Shown in pieces: positions 1-5,777 of a DNA stretch of 7,697 nucleotides (the stretch's first letter is position 1; each line of letters begins with the position of its first letter). The stretch spans positions 1 to 7,697 of the forward strand of contig JAFDVT010000709.1 of assembly GCA_018268875.1 (NCBI GenBank). The letters are read 5' to 3'. Source of the DNA: Acidobacteriota bacterium. Its GTDB lineage: Bacteria; Acidobacteriota; Terriglobia; Bryobacterales; Bryobacteraceae. Below the pieces are notes generated by a model. It saw only the letters and a program-made list of their open reading frames with translations, was not told the DNA's origin and did no database searches. The translations under genes and the position numbers were made by a program.

Positions 1-3000
1 CGCCGCGCTCATCGTATTCGTGTTCATCCGCAACTGGAGCGCCACCATCATTTCCGCGCTCGCCATTCCCGCATCGATCATTTCGACCTTCACGTTGATC
101 TACGCGATGGGGTACACGCTCAACGAAATCACAATGCTGGCACTGGTTCTGATGGTGGGCATCGTAATCGACGACGCCATCGTGGTGCTCGAAAACATCT
201 TCAAGGTCGCCGAGGAAAAAAAGATCGGCGCGATGCAGGCGGCCATCGAAGGCACGCGTGAAATCGGCCTCGCGGTGCTCGCCACCACGCTTTCGCTCGC
301 CATCATCTTCATCCCCGTGGCCCTGATGTCGGGCATCGTGGGACGCTTCATGAGCAGCTTCGGGTTCACCGCCGCGTTCGCCATCATGGTGTCGCTGCTG
401 GTCAGCTTTACGTTGACGCCCATGCTGTCCTCGCGCTTCCTCAAAGTCGACCACCAACAGGCCGACACGAAAGACAGCATCATCTTCAAGATGTTCGACA
501 AGCCGTATTTGGCGATGCTCGAATGGTCGATGCGCCACCGCTGGGTCATCGGCCTGATCTCGCTTCTGGTGGTCGTCTCGACCGTTCCGCTGTTCATGAT
601 GATCGGCAAGAGCTTCATCCCAAACTCGGACCAGAGCGAGTTTGAAATCACCGTTCGCACGCCGCCGGGCTCGTCCCTCGAAGGTACGAACCAGGTGATC
701 CAGCAGATCGAACAGGACGTCAAAAAGCTCCCCGGCGTACTGCACGTTCTGACGGCCATCGGCGCGGATTTCCAGCGCCAGGTGGACCGCGGCAGCGTCC
801 TCGTCGAACTCGTGCATCCTTCGCAGCGCAAGGAAACGCAGGAAGAAATCATGGGCATGGCGCGCAAGATGCTCACCAAGTATCACGACGTCACGCTCGG
901 CGTGCAGTACCCCGCGGCCATCAGCGGCGGCGGCTCCGACCGCGAACTGGTGTTCGCCATCCAGGGTCCCGACCTGAACAAGCTTGCCGACATTACCGAA
1001 AAGGTGATGGCGAAGGTTCGCGCGGTGCCCGGCGTGGTCGATCTCGAAAGCTCGTACGAAGCCGGCAAGCCCGAACTTCGCGTCAACATCAATCGCGACA
1101 AGGCCGCGGACCTGAACGTCAGCGTCGCCTCCATCGCCTCCGCCATGCGAACTCTCGTTGGTGGCGACGAACAGGCCACCACCTATCGCGAAGGCGAAGA
1201 CCGTTACGACGTCATGCTTCGCGTGGACAAGGCCTTCCGCAATTCGCCGTCCGCGTTGAGCCGCCTGTACGTGCCATCCACCTCGCTCGGCAACGTCCCG
1301 GTGTCGAACCTGGCGACCCTCGCTCCGGCCACCGGCCCGACCAAGATCGAACGGTTCAACCGGCAGCGCCAGATCCTGATCCAGGGCAACATTGGACCCG
1401 GCGGTTCGCTGTCGGAAGCCATCAACACCATCAATCAAACGGTAAAGGACATGAACTTGCCGTATGAATATTCCACCGGTCTCTTGGGCCGAAGCAAGGA
1501 ATTGGGCCGCGCGGCGCAAAGCTTCGTCATCGCCCTGATCCTGTCGCTGATCTTCATGTACATGATCCTCGCGGCGCAGTTTGAAAGCTTCATCGACCCG
1601 GTGACCATCCTGCTCAGCCTCCCGCTCTCGGTGCCCTTCGCGGTGCTCAGCCTCCTGCTGATGGGCGAAAACTTCTCGATCATCTATTCGAGCCTCGGCA
1701 TCCTCGTGCTGTTCGGCATCGTCAAGAAAAACTCGATTCTGCAGATTGACCACATCAAGCAGCTTCGGGCCAAGGGTTACGCGCGGTACGAAGCGATCCT
1801 CAAGGGTTGCCAGGACCGTTTGCGTCCCATCCTCATGACCACCGCCGCGCTCGTTGCCGGCATGATTCCGCTCGCTCTTGGAACCGGGGCCGGCGCCGGC
1901 GCGCGCCGCACCGTGGCCATTGCGGTCATCGGCGGACAAACGCTATGCCTGCTCTTGTCGCTCCTGGTAACTCCCGTCGCGTACTCGTTCTTTGACGACA
2001 TCGCGCACTCGCCGCTGTGGGGCAAGTTCGGACGCCTGTTCCGCTGGCGCAGCAGCAAGCAACCCGCCGCCGCGGCCCCGTTGTCGATGCTGTTGATCGC
2101 AGCCTTGCTGATGTCCGAACATCAAGCGTACGCCCAGGAACCCGTTCCGGCACGCGTCGGTGTCGGCATCACCGAAACACGGCTCACCTTGAAAGAAGCC
2201 GTGGAAATGGCGCTGCGGAACAACCTGGAAATCGAAATCGAACGAACCAACCAGCAAATCGCCAGCGAACAGATTCGCGCGGCGTTCGGCGCCTTCGACC
2301 CCGTGTTCCGCTGGAACCCGCTGTACAACCGGCAGAATCAGCCCACGCCTTCCCCGCTCCAGGGCGTCAACGGTGTGCTGGCCGATCGCATCCACCAACA
2401 GAACTTTCTGTTCCAGGGCCGTACGCCTTGGGGCGGCGGCAGCGCGGCCGGCGCGTTCGACAACTCGCGCCAGGCAACGAACAATCCGTTCGTCAGCCTC
2501 ACGCCGTACTACACAAGCCGCCTCACGCTGAGTTACACGCAACCGTTGTTGCGAGGCCGCAAGCTGGACCCGCAGCGCAACGAGATCCGCATCCGCCGCA
2601 AGTCCCTGAACATTTCCGAGACGGACTTTCAGATTCGCGCGATCGACATCGTCACGCGCGTGGAACAGGCGTACTGGGATCTGGTGGCCGCGCGGCAGGA
2701 CGTCAACGTCACGCAGCAAGCCGTGCAACTGGCGCAGGAACAGTTCGATCGCAACCAGCGCATGATCGACTCCGGGACGCTCGCGCCAGTGGAGCTCTCC
2801 GCCTCGCGCGCCGAACTCGAACGCCGCAAGGACCTGTTCTACACAAGCAACGGCATCCTCAACGAGGTGGAAAACAACCTGAAGACGCTGCTCGCGCCAA
2901 ACCGCACGGCGTCCATCTGGGGTGACCAGCTCGTTCCCACGGACTTGAAGAGCGGCGCAGCCCCCGAGGTAACCGACATCCGTCTGGCGGTCGATCAGGC

Positions 3001-3730
3001 GGTGGCGCGTCGCCCCGAACTGAAGCAACTGGGCTTGCGCATGGAATCCAACGACTACGACAAGCAGTTGGCGCGCGAGCTGTCCAAGCCTCGTGTGGAC
3101 CTCGTCGCGAACTACATCAACGCGGGTCTTGCCGGGACGTTGAACACCGCTCCGAATCCGTTCAGCGCGTCGACGGTCGCGCAGGTGAACCGGTTGAACG
3201 AACTGTCGACCCTGGCCGGCTTGGGTCCATTACCCGGCAGCGGCGGGTTCGGCACCGTGCCCGGCAATCTGCAGGGCGGATACGGCTCGGCGCTCAGCAA
3301 TTTGTTCGGCGGCAACTATCAGTCGATGCAGGTCGGCTTGAACATCGACGTCACCTTCCGCAATCGCACGGCGAAGGCGCAGGAAGCGACGGCGGAGATC
3401 CAGGCGCGGCGGTTGAAGCTGGAACAAACGCGTTGGGAACAGATGATTGAGGCGCAGGTTCGCAATTCCGTTCAAGCGATGCAGACCGCGCGGCAACGCA
3501 TCGCGGCGGCAACCGCGAGCGAGACCGCGGCGCGTGAAAAGCTGGAAAGCGAAACACGCTTGTTCCAAACCGGTGAGTCCACCAACTTCCTGGTGCTCAC
3601 GCGGCAGAACGAATACCTCGATGCCCGGCGTCGCGCCGTGGTAGCGCAGTTGGAACTCAACAAAGCCTCGGCGCGCTTCGATCAGGCGCAGGGCACGACG
3701 CTATCGTCGTTCCAATTGACCGTGAAGTAG
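1..3730 (+). CDS. RND efflux permease (AcrB/HAE-like) fused in frame to a TolC-family outer membrane channel; 5' end truncated
   Basis: The frame is open from base 2, and upstream codons read AALIVF, so the gene starts outside the window; GTG at 20 is only an internal codon. Numbering residues from that GTG, 1-141 match RND segments TM2-TM6. The proton-relay pair Asp51-Asp52 (IDDAIVVLEN) matches AcrB D407/D408. TM7 is near 177-198, the second periplasmic porter loop near 199-500, and TM8-TM12 near 502-658. Lys570 (VKKNSIL) matches AcrB K940, and DRLRPILMTT is the usual TM11 lead-in. A basic tail (K669, R672, R675, R677, K680) precedes a hydrophobic run at 687-698 and AYA|QE at 705/706. From about 718 to 1236 lies a full TolC/OEP protein with two repeats (RLTLKEAVEMALRNN start; coiled-coil helices near 855-950 and 1110-1220). 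There is no stop between the halves and no Cys at +1 for lipidation. The pump would use proton motive force to export drugs or other small molecules through the outer membrane. A periplasmic adaptor gene is expected upstream but is not visible. Domain identity is secure; substrate is unknown. Confidence 0.93.
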   Translation, partial: AALIVFVFIRNWSATIISALAIPASIISTFTLIYAMGYTLNEITMLALVLMVGIVIDDAIVVLENIFKVAEEKKIGAMQAAIEGTREIGLAVLATTLSLAIIFIPVALMSGIVGRFMSSFGFTAAFAIMVSLLVSFTLTPMLSSRFLKVDHQQADTKDSIIFKMFDKPYLAMLEWSMRHRWVIGLISLLVVVSTVPLFMMIGKSFIPNSDQSEFEITVRTPPGSSLEGTNQVIQQIEQDVKKLPGVLHVLTAIGADFQRQVDRGSVLVELVHPSQRKETQEEIMGMARKMLTKYHDVTLGVQYPAAISGGGSDRELVFAIQGPDLNKLADITEKVMAKVRAVPGVVDLESSYEAGKPELRVNINRDKAADLNVSVASIASAMRTLVGGDEQATTYREGEDRYDVMLRVDKAFRNSPSALSRLYVPSTSLGNVPVSNLATLAPATGPTKIERFNRQRQILIQGNIGPGGSLSEAINTINQTVKDMNLPYEYSTGLLGRSKELGRAAQSFVIALILSLIFMYMILAAQFESFIDPVTILLSLPLSVPFAVLSLLLMGENFSIIYSSLGILVLFGIVKKNSILQIDHIKQLRAKGYARYEAILKGCQDRLRPILMTTAALVAGMIPLALGTGAGAGARRTVAIAVIGGQTLCLLLSLLVTPVAYSFFDDIAHSPLWGKFGRLFRWRSSKQPAAAAPLSMLLIAALLMSEHQAYAQEPVPARVGVGITETRLTLKEAVEMALRNNLEIEIERTNQQIASEQIRAAFGAFDPVFRWNPLYNRQNQPTPSPLQGVNGVLADRIHQQNFLFQGRTPWGGGSAAGAFDNSRQATNNPFVSLTPYYTSRLTLSYTQPLLRGRKLDPQRNEIRIRRKSLNISETDFQIRAIDIVTRVEQAYWDLVAARQDVNVTQQAVQLAQEQFDRNQRMIDSGTLAPVELSASRAELERRKDLFYTSNGILNEVENNLKTLLAPNRTASIWGDQLVPTDLKSGAAPEVTDIRLAVDQAVARRPELKQLGLRMESNDYDKQLARELSKPRVDLVANYINAGLAGTLNTAPNPFSASTVAQVNRLNELSTLAGLGPLPGSGGFGTVPGNLQGGYGSALSNLFGGNYQSMQVGLNIDVTFRNRTAKAQEATAEIQARRLKLEQTRWEQMIEAQVRNSVQAMQTARQRIAAATASETAAREKLESETRLFQTGESTNFLVLTRQNEYLDARRRAVVAQLELNKASARFDQAQGTTLSSFQLTVK
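2033..2137 (+). other. Internal signal-peptide-like segment at the RND/TolC junction
   Basis: This stretch has the three parts of a Sec signal peptide inside the fused protein. The basic n-region RLFRWRSSK also forms the cytoplasmic tail after RND TM12. An Ala/Pro linker follows, then the hydrophobic core LSMLLIAALLM, then polar SEHQ and a consensus signal peptidase I site AYA|QE (codon for the last Ala at 2132-2134). Separate TolC proteins carry such a segment at their N-terminus. In-frame ATG codons at 2087 and 2111 lack a convincing Shine-Dalgarno sequence and would leave a signal without basic residues, so cleavage of a fusion fits better than internal initiation. This is inference from sequence composition. 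Confidence 0.6.
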
Positions 3731-3743
3731 AAACCAAAAAAAT

Positions 3744-3779
3744 CCCTGGGACGGGATGTAAGGGAAATCCGTCCCAGGG
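3744..3779. terminator. Bidirectional intrinsic terminator between convergent genes
   Basis: A perfect 11-bp inverted repeat (CCCTGGGACGG at 3744-3754 and its complement at 3769-3779) surrounds a 14-base loop. It begins 14 bases after the stop of the RND-TolC gene. On the minus strand the stem is followed by ATTTTTTTGG, a proper U-tract for transcripts of the sigma gene, which ends at 3860. On the plus strand the tail is only CTTTGTT, so termination of the efflux transcript may be weaker. The position between two converging genes supports the call. Confidence 0.85.
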
Positions 3780-3859
3780 CTTTGTTCATCAATCAAGCAA
3801 CTCCAAGGAGAGAGAAGAAACTCCCGCAGATGGGAGGGGTAATGAAATCGTTCTTGGCG
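3780..3859. other. Intergenic spacer downstream of the sigma gene
   Basis: Eighty bases between the terminator hairpin and the stop of the sigma gene. It is purine-rich on the plus strand and holds one small inverted repeat, CTCCC (3822-3826) with GGGAG (3832-3836). The sequence GGGAGGGG just before the ATG at 3842 resembles a ribosome site, but the frame behind it lies antisense to the sigma gene. I see no convincing gene here. Confidence 0.4.
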
Positions 3860-4333
3860 CTAGGCCGCTTCGGCCAGATGTTTGCGGCTGTTACGGCGCG
3901 CGGCGCGACGGGCGCGCATCATGCGAAGCCGAACCGCGAGTTCGGAACCACCGACCCGGCCGGCAATTTCGCGAACCGAAAGCCCCTGCAGTTGATACCC
4001 CAGCAGGCGCCGGTCCTGCGGCTCGCAGGAACTCAGCACGCGCGCCAAATCCATCGGATTCGTATCCAAACTCGAGGCTGCGGAAAATTCAAAAAGTGGC
4101 TGCTGCCGGCTCAAAGTCCGGGCGGCGCGACGGTACAAATTTAAAGCAATGGTATTCACCCAAGTGGTGATGCGGTCTTCGTTTCGCAACTGGTGTACAC
4201 GCTCCCAGCCGCGGGTCCACGCCGCCTGTGCCGTTTCCTCCGCCGAATCGTGCGGAACGCCACGGGAAATCAAAAGTCGTACGGTGAGTGCAAAGCCTTC
4301 CTGATACGCTTGGCTGTAATGTGTTTGCGTCAT
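3860..4333 (-). CDS. ECF-like sigma-70 family RNA polymerase sigma factor
   Basis: A 157-residue protein beginning MTQTHYSQ. Residues 9-72 match sigma region 2: the amphipathic helix around DSAEETAQAAWTRGW (29-43) occupies the place of the usual D.A.D..Q..F..AW core-binding motif, and TTWVNTIALNLYRR (56-69) matches the -10 recognition helix pattern. After a linker (73-103), residues 104-147 match sigma region 4, with the helix-turn-helix LSVREIAGRVGGSELAVRLR (118-137) and a basic tail (RARRAARR) for -35 binding. Regions 1 and 3 are absent, as in group 4 sigma factors. The ATG at 4333 is preceded by GGGGA at good spacing. A GTG at 4372, preceded by AAGGA, would add 13 residues and cannot be excluded. 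No anti-sigma factor or sensor lies next to it. It is convergent with the efflux gene and lies downstream of the kdsC operon on the same strand with a 135-base gap, so it probably has its own promoter. Its regulon is unknown. Confidence 0.82.
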   Translation of the reverse strand: MTQTHYSQAYQEGFALTVRLLISRGVPHDSAEETAQAAWTRGWERVHQLRNEDRITTWVNTIALNLYRRAARTLSRQQPLFEFSAASSLDTNPMDLARVLSSCEPQDRRLLGYQLQGLSVREIAGRVGGSELAVRLRMMRARRAARRNSRKHLAEAA

Positions 4334-4430
4334 ATGTCGTCCCCGCACACTTGGTTGCAATCGACGGGCCACGACGGAAATCCTTACAAAACACCGAAAT
4401 CTGGAACGAATGGGCGTTTTCTTCCCGGCG

Positions 4431-4459
4431 TTTACCGGAAAGGGAATTACAAAAGTTCC
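4431..4459 (-). promoter_or_regulatory. Tentative ECF-type promoter upstream of the sigma gene
   Basis: Read on the minus strand, GGAACTT (4459-4453) matches the common ECF -35 element. A 16-base spacer separates it from GGTAAA (4436-4431), which would be the -10. Transcription would start about 90 bases before the ATG at 4333. Many ECF sigma genes read their own promoter, which makes the location sensible. The -10 half is a poor match to any fixed consensus, so this is weak. Confidence 0.27.
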
Positions 4460-4461
4460 CT
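4441..4461. repeat. Short inverted repeat (dyad) between the ACT gene and the sigma gene
   Basis: AGGGAA at 4441-4446 and TTCCCT at 4456-4461 form 6-base arms around a 9-base loop. It starts 7 bases after the stop of the ACT-domain gene on the minus strand and is followed there by only three T residues, so it would be a weak terminator. It also overlaps the candidate -35 element of the sigma gene, so it could be an operator. Neither role is proven. Confidence 0.4.
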
Positions 4462-4468
4462 ACCAGAA

Positions 4469-5122
4469 CTAGAAGACGCGAACTTTTAGCCGGTTCACGT
4501 TGAACTTGGCCGTTTCCGCCACCGCCATGACGGTCATCACGCCCGCCTGCACCGGGTCGGTCACGACAAGGTCCGCCGCTTCGGGCACCGAACCCGCCAT
4601 GTTCAGCGACACCACAAGCAAACCCTGCGCGCGAACCTCGCGCACGGCGGCCTCAATTTCCCCGCCCATGATGGACCCGGCCAGCACCAGCGCCTTGGCG
4701 CGAGGTAGCCTTGCCACCGCGCGTACCGCTTCCGCCAGTTGCTGTTCGCCGACCAACGGAATCGTGTCTACCGATATGTGTTCGCCGCGAATGTTGTGAC
4801 GGTCGGCTTCCGAGATCGCGCCGATGGCCACTTGCCCGACCTGCGCCCCGCCACCCATGATAATGATGCGCTTGCCGTAGACTTTCTGCATCGTGTTCAC
4901 TTGCTGAACATCCCGCACAATGTCCGGACTCCGAAGTTCGCCGATGAGATCGGCGCTGGAACCGGGCAGGTCCACTTCAAAGTACACACGCGTCTCGACG
5001 CCGGATTCTTCGATGATTTCTACCAGCGTGATATTGCCCTGGTGCTGCGCAATGATTCCCGTCAACTTATGCAGCACACCGAGCCCCGAAGTGGCGCGAA
5101 CCAGAATGCCGCTTTTATTCAT
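4469..5122 (-). CDS. ACT domain-containing protein, DUF5612-like C-terminal domain
   Basis: A 217-residue soluble protein beginning MNKSGILV, with no signal peptide or membrane segment. Residues 4-78 have the ACT-domain pattern: a first strand GILVRATSG, a helix with LHKLTGIIAQHQGNI, then strands with LVEIIEESG and VYFEVDL. ACT domains usually bind amino acids or other small ligands and control enzymes or transporters. Residues 84-217 form a second alpha/beta domain starting KRIIIMGGGAQVG (Gly90-Gly92, Gly96), a glycine-rich turn after a hydrophobic strand that resembles a Rossmann-type nucleotide site. It continues with IPLVGEQQL and ends near DPVQAGVMTVMAVA. I recall this arrangement as ACT + DUF5612, a family also known from methanogens; no activity is established. 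An upstream start at 5185 would run deep into kdsC and is unlikely. The ATG at 5122 overlaps the kdsC stop (ATGAATAA), implying translational coupling. A regulator or binding protein for a metabolite is the most I would infer. Confidence 0.78.
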   Translation of the reverse strand: MNKSGILVRATSGLGVLHKLTGIIAQHQGNITLVEIIEESGVETRVYFEVDLPGSSADLIGELRSPDIVRDVQQVNTMQKVYGKRIIIMGGGAQVGQVAIGAISEADRHNIRGEHISVDTIPLVGEQQLAEAVRAVARLPRAKALVLAGSIMGGEIEAAVREVRAQGLLVVSLNMAGSVPEAADLVVTDPVQAGVMTVMAVAETAKFNVNRLKVRVF

Positions 5123-5666
5123 GTATTTCGTACTTTTTCTGGATTTCAGGCCACAAACCTTTGGCCTTGAGCATGAGTTCCACAACCTCGCGAATGGCGC
5201 CGTTGCCTCCCACGACCTCCGTCACATAATGGGCAGCGGCCTTCACTTCGCGGCGAGCATTGGCAGTGGCCACCGCGAATCCCACGCGGCGCATACAAAC
5301 AATATCCGTCAAGTCATCGCCGACATACGCAACATCGTCGCGAGTCACGCCGGCATCCTTCATGATCTCTTCGAGGATCGGAATCTTTTCGATGTGACCC
5401 TGATAGACGTAGGTCATCTTGCACTGGCGCGCCCGTTCCACCGTAGCCGGCGACACACGCCCGCTGATCACGCCGGTCTTTACGCCGTACCAGTTCAGCC
5501 ATTGCAGCCCGATTCCATCCTGCGAATCAAACCCCTTGGTTTCGGCGACGGTACCGTCAGCAAGCGGGATATTGTACAGACGTCCATCGGTCAGGACGCC
5601 GTCCACGTCCATCAATAAAACTTTGACGCGCGCCGCGGCAGCGCGCAGTTCAGCATTGTCCATCAT
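5115..5666 (-). CDS. kdsC: 3-deoxy-D-manno-octulosonate 8-phosphate phosphatase (KdsC-type HAD hydrolase)
   Basis: KdsC removes phosphate from Kdo-8-phosphate to give Kdo, the sugar joining lipid A to the LPS core, in the cytoplasm. With the start at 5666 the protein has 183 residues, normal for this family, whose members are cap-less and act as tetramers. The HAD motifs are complete: motif I VLLMDVDGVLTDG with nucleophile Asp20 and acid/base Asp22; motif II Ser68 (VISGR); motif III Lys94; motif IV GDDLTD with Asp117, Asp118 and Asp121 for magnesium. The family marker GGNGAIRE is at 153-160. The start is uncertain: tandem ATG codons at 5666 and 5663 have no clear Shine-Dalgarno sequence, and a GTG at 5699 would add 11 residues. 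The gene is first in a two-gene operon; its stop overlaps the start of the ACT-domain gene by 8 bases. The usual partners kdsA, kdsB and kdsD are not in the window. A related nonulosonate phosphatase (9-phosphate) is the main alternative. Confidence 0.88.
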   Translation of the reverse strand: MMDNAELRAAAARVKVLLMDVDGVLTDGRLYNIPLADGTVAETKGFDSQDGIGLQWLNWYGVKTGVISGRVSPATVERARQCKMTYVYQGHIEKIPILEEIMKDAGVTRDDVAYVGDDLTDIVCMRRVGFAVATANARREVKAAAHYVTEVVGGNGAIREVVELMLKAKGLWPEIQKKYEIHE

Positions 5667-5777
5667 CAGATTGAATAAAACGTTTGTAGCACGCGGCACA
5701 AAACCCCAAAAAAATTAACTCCTGCCAAAACCGGCCGCCATCCCACCTCCGTACGAACCAGGAAAGGAGTACACCCA
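5667..5777. promoter_or_regulatory. Divergent promoter region between kdsC and the DUF4331 gene
   Basis: The two operons are transcribed away from each other from this 111-base region. It contains an A/T-rich patch (about 5700-5718) unlike the GC-rich genes. Toward kdsC, minus-strand TTGTGC and TATTCA with an 18-base spacer form a weak sigma-70-like pair; the -10 would sit five bases from the ATG at 5666. Toward DUF4331 I could not pick a convincing promoter. Presence of promoters is inferred from gene orientation. Confidence 0.45.
5761..5770 (+). promoter_or_regulatory. Shine-Dalgarno sequence of the DUF4331 gene
   Basis: GGAAAGGAGT contains AAGGAG, which ends 9 bases before the ATG at 5778. 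It is the strongest ribosome binding site in the window and fixes the start of the DUF4331 gene. Confidence 0.75.

Noticed and set aside
2087..2134. A separate TolC gene starting at ATG 2087, not fused to the permease
   Set aside because: No Shine-Dalgarno sequence precedes it, its signal peptide would lack basic residues, and the permease frame has no stop before it. Internal initiation remains a minor possibility.
2017..2925. A 302-codon open frame on the plus strand, offset from the TolC frame
   Set aside because: Arg/Pro/Gln-rich low-complexity translation, fully inside the TolC domain, with no ribosome site; a shadow frame.
1943..3028. A 361-codon open frame on the minus strand across the TolC part of the fusion
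   Set aside because: It lies wholly antisense to a well-supported gene, its composition is Arg/Ala/Val-rich as expected from GC-rich shadows, and it shows no recognisable domain.
3801..3836. Small inverted repeats (CTCC/GGAG and CTCCC/GGGAG) considered as a second terminator or regulatory RNA
   Set aside because: Stems of four or five pairs are expected by chance, and there is no following T run.
3842..4144. A 100-codon plus-strand frame (MKSFLALG...) preceded by GGGAGGGG, antisense to the sigma gene
   Set aside because: The ribosome-like site is attractive, but the frame is almost entirely antisense to the sigma factor and its translation shows no domain or signal peptide. Strand-specific RNA data could reopen it.
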